A stretch of 64,000 nucleotides of DNA. Origin: CAZKVJ01 sp964556225 (lineage in GTDB: Bacteria; Actinomycetota; Acidimicrobiia; Acidimicrobiales; Ilumatobacteraceae). The position numbers and the translations under genes were made by a program. The first letter of the stretch is position 1. Every line of letters starts with the position of its first letter. The DNA lies in assembly GCA_964556225.1 (NCBI GenBank), contig CAZKVJ010000001.1, positions 255,774 through 319,773 on the forward strand. Reading direction: 5' to 3'. Below the pieces are notes generated by a model, which had not been told where the DNA came from, made no database searches, and saw only the letters and a program-made list of their open reading frames with translations. Shown here piece by piece: positions 11,333 through 19,052 of the stretch.

Positions 11333-11752
11333 GTGAAGCGCAGCTACCACGACCAGCTCCGAGAGGTCCCGCTGTTCGCGGACCTCAAGTCCGACGAGCT
11401 CGACGCGCTCGGGCGAACGGCGACCGAGCTCCGCTTCGAGGCCGGCAGGACGCTGATGCGAGAGGGTGAGCTGGCCCACGAGATGTACGTGGTGATCAGT
11501 GGCACCCTCGAGGTCACTCGCAACGGCGAGCACGTCGCCGACATCGGTCCCGGCGGCTTCGCCGGTGAGATGGCGCTGCTCACCCACGCGCACCGCACCT
11601 CCACGGTGACGGCCGCCACGGACGTGGTCGTGCTGCACATCGACGGACGGTCGTTCTCGACCCTGCTCGAGGACGTGCCGCAGATCGCCGTCCGGATGCT
11701 GCCCGTGGTCGCCTCGCGCGTCACCGCCGCAAGCGACCACCACAGCAACTGA
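11333..11752 (+). CDS. Cyclic-nucleotide-binding (Crp/FNR-type sensor) domain protein
   Basis: 139 residues and a single cNMP-binding beta-barrel (RTLMREGELAHEMYVVISG, then GGFAGEMALL, the phosphate-binding cassette, and RTSTVTAATD). There is no C-terminal helix-turn-helix, so it is a stand-alone sensor rather than a Crp-type transcription factor. Start GTG 11333 has a GAGGAC ribosome site 8 bases upstream; an in-frame ATG at 11309 is an alternative. Its partner is not evident from the neighbours. Confidence 0.75.
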   Translation: MKRSYHDQLREVPLFADLKSDELDALGRTATELRFEAGRTLMREGELAHEMYVVISGTLEVTRNGEHVADIGPGGFAGEMALLTHAHRTSTVTAATDVVVLHIDGRSFSTLLEDVPQIAVRMLPVVASRVTAASDHHSN

Positions 11753-11759
11753 CGCCCGC

Positions 11760-12194
11760 TCAGCGCGTCGCGTGGCCAGCGAGGCGGCTGAGCGCCACGC
11801 CGACTGCGATCAGCACCCCACCCGTCGCCGCCTATGCCGCCGCGAGGCCGAACGCCAGCACCGACGTGAACAGCGAGGCCCGCAGCAGGGACGCGTGCAA
11901 GGCGGTCTCCGCCAGGGGGTCACCCTCCTCCATCTCTGCGTAGGTCCGGCCGTTGGTCGCGCCGAGCGCGATCGCATTGATCGCCTCGGCTTGGGCGTAG
12001 GCCGTCAACGGACCGGTCACGCTGCGACCGGCCATCATGCGGTCGCCACCCGGTACGACGATCCGCTCGCGCTTGAGCTGGGCGCGGATCATCACCCAGG
12101 CGACGGCGCGGGTGAGGACTCCGGCCACACCGGACCCGGTCACGCACCGGGACAGCACCCTCACGCTGTCGTGCTGGCAACGATCCCCTGCCAT
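11760..12194 (-). pseudogene. Small membrane protein (often annotated 'LigA-like') interrupted by an in-frame TAG
   Basis: The ATG at 12194 has a strong GAGGAG ribosome site. The frame runs 120 residues (CVTGSGVAGVLTRAVAWVMI, RTYAEMEEGDP, SLLRASLFTS) to a TAG at 11832-11834. Continuing the same frame past this amber codon gives 23 more sensible residues, AATGGVLIAVGVALSRLAG and then HATR, before TGA at 11760-11762. The TAG therefore falls inside the hydrophobic C-terminal segment of a small actinobacterial membrane protein I recall as about 130-145 residues. Either the gene is a recent pseudogene, the codon is read through, or it is a sequencing error. The upstream partner also looks broken. 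Confidence 0.6.
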
Positions 12195-12224
12195 GTCGCT
12201 CCTCACTTGGTTCGGACCCTGAGC

Positions 12225-12468
12225 TGGTGGACCCCGACTCACCGGCGCTCCATCGCCACTGCCGCGCGGTGGACACGACGCGCTCGTTCCAGTCGAGAGA
12301 GGGCGGCCAGACCTGGCCCGCCGACGGCGCGACGGCGAACCGGTACGCCTCGGTCTGGTCGAGGACGAGGTTCGCCAGCGCGAAGACGTCCGGCGGCCAG
12401 CGGCACAGCTCGTCCCACGTCGGCGAGGACGCGAACGAGGTGAAGTACGAGGCCAGCGTGGGTCCCAC
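12225..12468 (-). pseudogene. N-terminal fragment of a conserved hypothetical protein
   Basis: From the GTG at 12468, with GGAAGG upstream, about 75 residues look like a genuine conserved N-terminus (LASYFTSFASSPTWDELCRW, PPDVFALANLVLDQTEAYRF, then SLDWNERVV). After about residue 75 the frame turns into low-complexity sequence and runs on through the next gene in a shifted frame. As I recall it, this family is several hundred residues and lies just upstream of the small membrane protein that follows here, so most of the gene seems deleted. Confidence in the family is low; confidence that the downstream frame is not native is moderate. Confidence 0.4.
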
Positions 12469-12575
12469 GATGCGCCTTCCCCCTCCCGATCCGTCCCTGC
12501 GACTTCAGCCCAGCCAGCGGCGACGGGCCAGGGTCCAACGACCCTTGACCGAGTGGCGGACTCTACGATCCGGTG

Positions 12576-13439
12576 ATGGCAGTGACCCGCGACGACGTCG
12601 AGCTGATCTCCCACGGGGCGGTGTTGAGGGGCTGGCTCTACCGACCCGCCGGGGCGGACGGTGCGGTCCCTGGCATCGTCATGGCCCACGGCCTGTCGGC
12701 CACCCGCGAGATGTTCCTCGACGACTACGCCGAGGCGTTCGCCCGGGCCGGCTTCGCCGCCCTCGCCTACGACCACTTCGGGTTCGGCGCCAGCGACGGC
12801 GAGCCCCGGCAGTGGCCGTCGCCGACCGTTCAGCGCGAGGGCTACCGCGACGCCATCGCCTGGCTCGCCGGACAGCCCGGGATCGATCCGGACCGCATCG
12901 GCATCTGGGGCTCCAGCTTCTCCGGTGGCCACGTCATCGTCCTGGCCGCCGAGGACCTCCCGATCCGTTGCGCAGTGGCACAGGTGCCGTTCCTCGGCGA
13001 GGGCGGCGCCGACCTGCCCGCTGGCGCGCTGGCCGCGGTCATGGAGGCGTTCGCGCAGGGTCGTGACGACGCCACCATCCCGGTCGTCACCGACCAGCCC
13101 GACGGGCTCGGGTTCATCTACGAGGACGACGGTGCGGCCTGGTTCACACGGGTCGCGGCGGAGCGGGCACCCACGTGGCGCAACGAGCTCCGCATCAGCT
13201 CGTTCGCTGAGCCGTTCCGACCCATCGACCACCTGCCGGCGGCCAAGGTGCCGCTGCTCCTGGTGACGGCGTCCGCCGACCGGCTCACCCCGCCTGGTCC
13301 CGCCGGCCCGGTCGCCGCCACCACGCCCAACGTCGAGATCACCGAGGTCCCCGGCAGCCACTTCGACGTGTACGTCGACGGGTTCGCGGCCAGCTCCGCC
13401 GCGGCGATCGACTGGTACCGCCGCCACCTCGGCCCCTGA
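12576..13439 (+). CDS. Alpha/beta hydrolase (dienelactone hydrolase/X-Pro peptidase-like)
   Basis: 287 residues. The nucleophile elbow GSSFSGG (about residue 112) follows GIW, the acid is probably the Asp in TASADRLTPP, and the histidine is in PGSHFDVY near the C-terminus. There is no signal peptide. The N-terminal half (GWLYRPAG, MAHGLSATREMFLDDYAEAF) is typical of serine hydrolases acting on small esters or lactones. ATG 12576 is preferred; a GTG lies immediately before it. It is a single gene followed by adhE in the same direction after a 62-bp gap. Confidence 0.8.
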   Translation: MAVTRDDVELISHGAVLRGWLYRPAGADGAVPGIVMAHGLSATREMFLDDYAEAFARAGFAALAYDHFGFGASDGEPRQWPSPTVQREGYRDAIAWLAGQPGIDPDRIGIWGSSFSGGHVIVLAAEDLPIRCAVAQVPFLGEGGADLPAGALAAVMEAFAQGRDDATIPVVTDQPDGLGFIYEDDGAAWFTRVAAERAPTWRNELRISSFAEPFRPIDHLPAAKVPLLLVTASADRLTPPGPAGPVAATTPNVEITEVPGSHFDVYVDGFAASSAAAIDWYRRHLGP

Positions 13440-13501
13440 CCATCCACAGCGGTGACCTTCGGCCCTGCCGGAGCGGCCGTCGACGGCCTTCATTGGAGGC
13501 C

Positions 13502-16111
13502 ATGACGACCATGGATCTCGCCGCTGCCGCGACCGCGCCCGGCGGACTCGAACCGGCACGCGTCGCGGCGATCGACCAGCTCGTCGCCCGAGCCCGCGAG
13601 GCCGCCGAGGCCTTCCGAGCACTCGACCAGGAGGCCGTCGACCGCATCGTGTGGGCGATGGTCGTGGCCGGTCTCGAGCACGCGGTCGACCTCGCCCTGG
13701 CGGCGGTCGAGGAGACCGGCTTCGGGGTGATCGAGGACAAAGTGGTCAAGAACTACGTGGCCACCGAGTTCCTGTACGACTTCCTGAAGGACAAGAAGAC
13801 CGCCGGCGTGATCGAAGAGGACGCCGAGGCCGGCATCCAGCGGGTGGCCGAACCGGTGGGCGTGGTGCTGGCGATCACGCCGATCACCAACCCGACGTCC
13901 ACCGTGCTGTTCAAGGCGATCGTCGCCGCCAAGACCCGCAATGCCATCATCATCCGGCCGTCGTCGAAGGCCGTCCGGTGTGCCGAGCAGGCAGCGAACA
14001 TCCTGCGCGAGGCGGGCGAGGCCGCCGGTCTCCCGCCCGGAGCCCTGCAGGTCGTGGTCGACGCCGACCACGACGTCACCCAGCACCTGTTCCACCACCC
14101 CGGTGTCGACCTGATCTGGACCACCGGCGGGCCGAAGGTGGTGGCGCTCGCCAACAGCGCGGGCAAGCCGACGATCAGCGTCGGGCCCGGGAACGCCCCC
14201 GTCTACCTCCACCGCAGTGCGGACATCCCGATGGCGGTGGTGGACATCTTGATCTCGAAGACGTTCGACGCGTCGGTCATCTGCCCGGCCGAGCAGACGT
14301 GCGTCGTCGACGCCGAGATCTACGACGACGTGGTCGCCCAGTTCGAGCGCATGGGAGCGGTCGTGCTCCAGCCCGACGAGGTCGAGCGGCTGACCGGGTT
14401 CGTGTTCGGCTGCGACGGCGCCGTGAACCTCGAAGCGCTCGGCCAGCCGGCGGGGCGTCTGGCGGCACGTGCCGGCATCGAGGTCCCCGACGACGTCAAG
14501 GTGCTCATCGCCCCGCTGCCGAGCGACCTCGGCGACCTCGCCGCGCACCCGCTCGTACACGAAAAGCTCATGCCCGTGCTCGGCCTGGTCCGCGCCCACA
14601 GCGTGGAGCACGCCGTCGCCGCCTGCGTCCTCGTCACGCAGAGCGGCGGGCTCGGGCACACCTCGGCGGTGTACGCACGCGACGAGACGGCGGTCTCGGC
14701 GTTCTCGACCGCCGTGCGCACCGGACGGATCCTGGTCAACGCCCCCACCGCGGTCGGCGCCCTGGGTGGCGTCTACAACAGCCTCACCCCCACGTTCTCG
14801 CTCGGCTGCGGCACGTGGGGTGGCACGCTCACCACCGAGAACGTGAACTACGAGCAGCTCCTCAACGTGAAGACCGTGAGCCGGCGCCGGACGCCCCCAC
14901 AGTGGTTCCGCGTCCGAGGCGATGCGTACATCAACCCGGGGGCGATGAACCAGCTCCGCCAGCTCGACGTCGCCCAGGTCGTCATAGTCACCGACTCGGC
15001 GCTCGATGCTCGCGGTGTGACCGACGAGGTGCGCGCGCACCTCGACCGGGCTCGCTACGTCCGCGTCTTCGCCGATGTGCCGGTCGAGCCGGACGAGGCC
15101 GTCATCGCCTCCGGCGTCGAGCTGCTCGACCGGGTCCAGCCCGATGCCATCGTCGCCGTCGGCGGCGGCTCGGTGCTCGACGCCGCGAAGGTGATGCGGC
15201 TGCTCCACGAGCATCCCGAATGCTCGCTGCACGAGCTCACGCTGCCCTTCCTCGATGCCCGCAAGCGCGTCGCGGCGTACCCGCAGGATCCGCACAAGGT
15301 GCACCTCGTGGCCATCCCGACCACATCGGGCACCGGGTCCGAGGTGTCCCCGGCGGCCGTGGTGGCCCGCAACGGGCGCAAGGTCACGCTGGTCGACTAC
15401 TCGCTCGTGCCGGACATCGCCATCGTCGACCCCACGCTGACGCTGTCGATGCCGCCGTCATTGACCGCCGACACCGGCATCGACGCGCTCACCCACGCCA
15501 TCGAGGCCGGTGTGTCCATCTTCGCCACGCCGTACACGGACGCGTTCTGCGTGCAGGCGGCCCGCCTCATCTTCGATGCGCTCCCGAAGGCCTACGCCAA
15601 CGGCGATGACCTCACCGCTCGCACGGCGATGGCGAACGCTGCGACCATCGCCGGTCTGGCGTTCGCCAACGCGTTCGTCGGCGTCAACCACGCCCTGGCC
15701 CACGCCGTCGGCGCCCGTTTCGGGCTCTCGCACGGGCGGGTCAACGGGATCTTCCTGCCTCACGTCATGCGCTACAACGCCGCGCTGCCGTCCAAGTTCA
15801 TGCCCGCCCCCGGCTACGGCGCCTACGTCGCCCCGGAGAAGTACGCCACCATGGGCTGGGTCCTGTTCGGCGGCCACGCCCCGGAGGAGCAACGCCGGCG
15901 GCTGTTCACCCACGTCGACGACCTGCTCGCCACCGTCGGGATCCCTCGCACCCTGCGTGAGGCCGGGGTCCCCCAGGACGAGTACGAGGCGGCGATCCCC
16001 GATCTCGTCCGGCACGCCTTCGAGGACCCCAGCATCCGCACCAACCCTCGGATGCCGATGCTCGACGAGCTCACCCACCTGCTCCTCGTGGCGTACCACG
16101 GCACCACCTGA
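13502..16111 (+). CDS. adhE: Bifunctional acetaldehyde-CoA/alcohol dehydrogenase
   Basis: 869 residues, the full two-domain length. The N-terminal CoA-acylating aldehyde dehydrogenase half (to about residue 450) has its catalytic cysteine in SVICPAEQ (about Cys261). The C-terminal iron alcohol dehydrogenase half has the GGGSVLDAAK nucleotide loop and the metal ligands of the family in TGIDALTHAIE, NHALAHAVG and FLPHVMRYN. It interconverts acetyl-CoA (or another acyl-CoA), aldehyde and alcohol with NADH, usually in fermentation; substrate range may be wider here. Start is ambiguous: GGAGG at 13495 is close to ATG 13502, and ATG 13511 is better spaced. Confidence 0.88.
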   Translation: MTTMDLAAAATAPGGLEPARVAAIDQLVARAREAAEAFRALDQEAVDRIVWAMVVAGLEHAVDLALAAVEETGFGVIEDKVVKNYVATEFLYDFLKDKKTAGVIEEDAEAGIQRVAEPVGVVLAITPITNPTSTVLFKAIVAAKTRNAIIIRPSSKAVRCAEQAANILREAGEAAGLPPGALQVVVDADHDVTQHLFHHPGVDLIWTTGGPKVVALANSAGKPTISVGPGNAPVYLHRSADIPMAVVDILISKTFDASVICPAEQTCVVDAEIYDDVVAQFERMGAVVLQPDEVERLTGFVFGCDGAVNLEALGQPAGRLAARAGIEVPDDVKVLIAPLPSDLGDLAAHPLVHEKLMPVLGLVRAHSVEHAVAACVLVTQSGGLGHTSAVYARDETAVSAFSTAVRTGRILVNAPTAVGALGGVYNSLTPTFSLGCGTWGGTLTTENVNYEQLLNVKTVSRRRTPPQWFRVRGDAYINPGAMNQLRQLDVAQVVIVTDSALDARGVTDEVRAHLDRARYVRVFADVPVEPDEAVIASGVELLDRVQPDAIVAVGGGSVLDAAKVMRLLHEHPECSLHELTLPFLDARKRVAAYPQDPHKVHLVAIPTTSGTGSEVSPAAVVARNGRKVTLVDYSLVPDIAIVDPTLTLSMPPSLTADTGIDALTHAIEAGVSIFATPYTDAFCVQAARLIFDALPKAYANGDDLTARTAMANAATIAGLAFANAFVGVNHALAHAVGARFGLSHGRVNGIFLPHVMRYNAALPSKFMPAPGYGAYVAPEKYATMGWVLFGGHAPEEQRRRLFTHVDDLLATVGIPRTLREAGVPQDEYEAAIPDLVRHAFEDPSIRTNPRMPMLDELTHLLLVAYHGTT

Positions 16112-16115
16112 GCCT

Positions 16116-16137
16116 CCCCACCCCCGTTCGCGTGGGG
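16116..16137. terminator. Bidirectional hairpin between adhE and the VOC gene
   Basis: A perfect 6-bp stem, CCCCAC at 16116-16121 with GTGGGG at 16132-16137, encloses a 10-base loop and fills the 26-bp gap between convergent stop codons. It lacks a T-run, so termination strength is uncertain, but the position suits a shared terminator. Confidence 0.4.
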
Positions 16138-16509
16138 TCAGGGGTGGCTGGCGTCGACGACGCAGAAGCGGTTGCCTTCGGTGTCGGCCAGCACGACGAA
16201 GTCGGGGTCGGGCGGGTAGAGGTCCCACGCGACCCTGGTGGCGCCCAGGCCGATCAGTCGCTCGATCTCGGCGGCCTGCTCTGCCGCGTCGGCCACCACG
16301 AGGTCGAGGTGCAAACGGGGATGGTCCTGCGGTGGCGTCTCGGCTCGTTGCAGCGCCACCCTCGTCCCCTCGCCGCTCGGGGGGCGCAGGATGACGAAGC
16401 CGTCGTCATCGTCGAAGCGCACCGGGTCGTACCCGAGCACCTGTGACCAGAACACGACCGCCCGCTCGACGTCGTCCACCCCCACGACGACCGATCCGAG
16501 GAAGATCAC
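16138..16509 (-). CDS. VOC-family (glyoxalase/bleomycin-resistance-like) protein
   Basis: 123 residues from GTG 16509 (VIFLGSVVVGVDDVERAVVF). One vicinal-oxygen-chelate domain: a beta-alpha-beta-beta-beta start (FWSQVLGYDPV), central HPRLHLDLVV histidines, and the C-terminal FVVLADTEGNRFCVVD motif with its glutamate. It resembles glyoxalase-like small-molecule enzymes or antibiotic-binding proteins; substrate unknown. The ORF continues upstream to 16581, but that part looks non-native. The ribosome site almost touches the GTG, so the start is uncertain. It converges on adhE. Confidence 0.7.
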   Translation of the reverse strand: MIFLGSVVVGVDDVERAVVFWSQVLGYDPVRFDDDDGFVILRPPSGEGTRVALQRAETPPQDHPRLHLDLVVADAAEQAAEIERLIGLGATRVAWDLYPPDPDFVVLADTEGNRFCVVDASHP

Positions 16510-16835
16510 CTCCGCAGTCTGGCACCGCTGTCGACCTCGGGCGGCGAGATGACCACTCTCGGCTTGCGGCGCAGCCGGCACACGAGCGTCACCATCTGGC
16601 TCCTGAGGCGGTCGCAGTCGATGATCATCGGACCGGCTCCAGCGCCCAGGTGGCGGGCTCCGTCAGCGCTGCGAGCGTCACCGTCGCCGAACCCTGGGCC
16701 GATGCCGTGACGGCCATCCGGATCACCGCAGACGTACCTCGCCATCGCCGTCCCCTCCCTGGGTCACCGAGCCCCCGACCTCCACGGACGGTACACAAGG
16801 GCTCGACGTCGGCCGAGCCGCGTCGGGCCTGCGGG
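16510..16835. other. Intergenic region with no supported gene
   Basis: Only short shadow ORFs occur here. One on the minus strand contains MIIDCDR, which faintly recalls the start of small actinobacterial proteins, but the rest does not look coding. No tRNA, repeat or operator of the island type was seen. Confidence 0.4.
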
Positions 16836-17462
16836 TCAGCGGCGGGCGCGAGTCGGCTCGGCGCCGGTGACGGGCGCCATGACGTCGAAGACGAAGATCT
16901 CCTCGAGCGGCGGCCAGGGGAACTCCGGGTTGGCGATCATCAGCGACGTCAGCCCGTGGATGCTGGCCCACAGGCTGCAGGCGAGCACGAACGGGTCACG
17001 CTCGGCGAACACCCCGACCTCGATGCAGGCCTGAACAGCCGGCGCCAGCAGCGCGAAGAAGTCGGCCGGTGACGCCGACACGTCACGCACGGCCTTGCCG
17101 ACCGGTTGCTGCATGAAGAGGATCCGGTACACCTCGGGGTGCTGCAGGCCGAACTCGAGATAGGCGCGACCGCGGGTCATGAGCAGCTCGAATGGGTCGT
17201 CGCCCGCGTCGCCCGCCTCCATCAGCGCCTTGACGAAGCTCTCGAAGTGGCGAACGCACACCTCGCGCATGAGCGCGTCCTTGTCGGCGAAGTGCATGTA
17301 GATGGCCGGCGGGGTGCAGCCCACGCCGTCGGCGATCATCTGGATCGACACGGCGTCCTCGCTTCCGGCCTCGAGGAGGAGCCGGTCAGCGACCTCGAGG
17401 ATCTCCCCACGGAGCTTGTCGCCTTCGCCCCGCTTCGCCCGCTTCCGAGTGACCTTGGCCAT
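16836..17462 (-). CDS. TetR-family transcriptional regulator, candidate regulator of the island
   Basis: 208 residues. The N-terminal TetR DNA-binding domain is clear: ILEVADRLLLEAGSEDAVS, then MIADGVGCTPPAIYMHFADK containing the recognition helix and the typical Y-x-H-F. The ligand-binding C-terminal domain has the TetR_C-like stretch FELLMTRGRAYLEFGLQHPE. Start ATG 17462 has GGAGAGG 4 bases upstream. It lies 97 bp after livF on the same strand, so it may be the last gene of the transporter operon or have its own promoter. I see no TTAGY-N3-ACTAA site directly before it. It is the only DNA-binding regulator in the window and so the natural candidate, not proof, for recognising that operator. 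Confidence 0.85.
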   Translation of the reverse strand: MAKVTRKRAKRGEGDKLRGEILEVADRLLLEAGSEDAVSIQMIADGVGCTPPAIYMHFADKDALMREVCVRHFESFVKALMEAGDAGDDPFELLMTRGRAYLEFGLQHPEVYRILFMQQPVGKAVRDVSASPADFFALLAPAVQACIEVGVFAERDPFVLACSLWASIHGLTSLMIANPEFPWPPLEEIFVFDVMAPVTGAEPTRARR

Positions 17463-17559
17463 CGCCTCTCCGCTGTGATGCCTGGCTCCGCTGCCACGCC
17501 TGGGTCGTTGATCGCTCATAGAACCTACCGGCCACTTCCGCCCGCCACCGCCTCCGAGG

Positions 17560-18300
17560 TCATCGTGCACCGCCGGGGTCGCCGCCGAGATAGCTCGCTG
17601 CGAGCAGGTCCCGCCGGCCCCGCAGCTCCGCAGCCGGGCCTTCGACCACCACGCGGCCACGCCGTAGGAGACATGCCCGGTCCGCCACCCTCAACACCGC
17701 CCCGACCTGCTGCTCCACCAGCAGCACCCCGGTGCCGGTCTCGTCGGCAATGGCGCGGATCGACGCCAGCAGCCGCTCGGCGATGATCGGTGCGAGACCG
17801 AGGCTCATCTCGTCGATCATCAGGAGCCGCGGCCGGCCGGCCAGTGCCCGAGCAAGGGCCAGCATCTGCTGCTCGCCGCCCGACAGCAGCCCGGCGGCAC
17901 GCTCGGTGAGGGGCGCGAGGGCCGGGAACAGCTCGAGCGCCTGGGCCACGGCAGCAGTGTCCCGCCGAGGGGCGGCGAGCTTGACGTTCTCGATGGTGGT
18001 CAGGTCGTAGAAGAGCGCCCGGTCCTCGGGCACGTAGGCCACCCCCCGCCGGGTGACATCCAAGGTGCGGCGCTGCACGCCACGGGATCGGCTCGACACC
18101 GCTGACCCCAGCACCGTGAGCGTGCCGGCCTGGCGCGGCAGGAGACCCGAGATCGTATTGAGCACCGTGGTCTTGCCGGCGCCGTTCGCGCCGAGCAGCG
18201 CGACGACCTCGCCCTCGCGGACCGTCAGATCGAGCGAGTGCACGACCGGGACCCCGTGGTATCCGGCGTCGACACCGACGAGCTCGAGCAAGGTGGTCAC
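17560..18300 (-). CDS. livF: Branched-chain-type ABC transporter ATPase (LivF)
   Basis: 246 residues. Walker A is GANGAGKTT, the signature LLSGGEQQM, and Walker B LLMIDEMSLGL. Length and the VPEDRALFYDLTTIENV switch region fit LivF rather than LivG. It powers import by a membrane complex with LivG and the fused LivHM. The GTG start at 18300 overlaps the livG stop (GTGA). It is the distal transporter gene of an operon that begins at the binding protein (22497). Confidence 0.9.
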   Translation of the reverse strand: MTTLLELVGVDAGYHGVPVVHSLDLTVREGEVVALLGANGAGKTTVLNTISGLLPRQAGTLTVLGSAVSSRSRGVQRRTLDVTRRGVAYVPEDRALFYDLTTIENVKLAAPRRDTAAVAQALELFPALAPLTERAAGLLSGGEQQMLALARALAGRPRLLMIDEMSLGLAPIIAERLLASIRAIADETGTGVLLVEQQVGAVLRVADRACLLRRGRVVVEGPAAELRGRRDLLAASYLGGDPGGAR

Positions 18301-19052
18301 GGCTCGATGTCCGTCCCCAAGTAGGCCTCGATCACCGCCGGGTCGCTGCGCACCCGCTCCGGGCCTCCGGAGGAGATGACCCGCCCGAAGTCGAGGACGT
18401 GGACCGTGGCGCAGGCGCCGAACACGAGGCTGGTGTCGTGGTCCACGAGCAGCACCGACACACCGAGAGCGGGCAGGGCGAGCAGCCGCTCGGCGAGCGT
18501 CTCGGTCTCGTAGGTGCTCAGCCCGGCGGCCGGCTCGTCCAGGAGCACCAGGCGAGGATGGCGCACCAGTGCCCGAGCGAGCGCCGCCAGGCGACTGGAC
18601 CCCGGCGCCAGCTCCGTGGGGAACATCGCCGCGCACCCTTCGAGCCCGACCGCCTGGAGTGCCCACTCGATGTCGTCGAGCCGGGTGCGGCGCGGCCAGA
18701 TGGCATCTGCGAGCGGGGACCACCACTTGGCGTCGCTGGCGGCGACGAGCAGGTTCTCGCACAGGGTCAGGTCGTCGAAGAGCTCGACGGACTGGAACGT
18801 GCGGACCATCCCGTGCCGGGCCCGCCGATAGGCCGGCCACCGGCTGATGTCACGCCCGTCGAAGCTCACCCGACCGGACGCGTCGGGCACGAACCCGCTG
18901 AGCGCATCGATGCAGGTGGTCTTCCCGGCGCCGTTCGGCCCGATGAGCCCGACGAGCTCGCCGACCCCGACGGTGAACGAGACATCGTCGACGGCGCGCA
19001 ACCCACCGTACGAGACGCTGAGCCCGTCGACTTCGAGGAGCGGAGCGCTCAT
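18297..19052 (-). CDS. livG: Branched-chain-type ABC transporter ATPase (LivG)
   Basis: 251 residues. Walker A is GPNGAGKTT, followed by a CIDALSGFVPDASG stretch and Walker B VLLDEPAAGL; a late LLVDHDTSLVFG is the H-loop. The signature region ELAPGSSRLAALARAL departs from the usual LSGGQ (it reads LAPGSS), which is common among LivG proteins. It overlaps livHM at the start (ATGA) and livF at the end. It is the second ATPase of the importer. Confidence 0.9.
   Translation of the reverse strand: MSAPLLEVDGLSVSYGGLRAVDDVSFTVGVGELVGLIGPNGAGKTTCIDALSGFVPDASGRVSFDGRDISRWPAYRRARHGMVRTFQSVELFDDLTLCENLLVAASDAKWWSPLADAIWPRRTRLDDIEWALQAVGLEGCAAMFPTELAPGSSRLAALARALVRHPRLVLLDEPAAGLSTYETETLAERLLALPALGVSVLLVDHDTSLVFGACATVHVLDFGRVISSGGPERVRSDPAVIEAYLGTDIEP

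Noticed and set aside
16506..16745. Minus-strand ORF containing MIIDCDR
   Set aside because: The start looks faintly familiar but the remainder has no domain or conserved pattern; not enough to call a gene.
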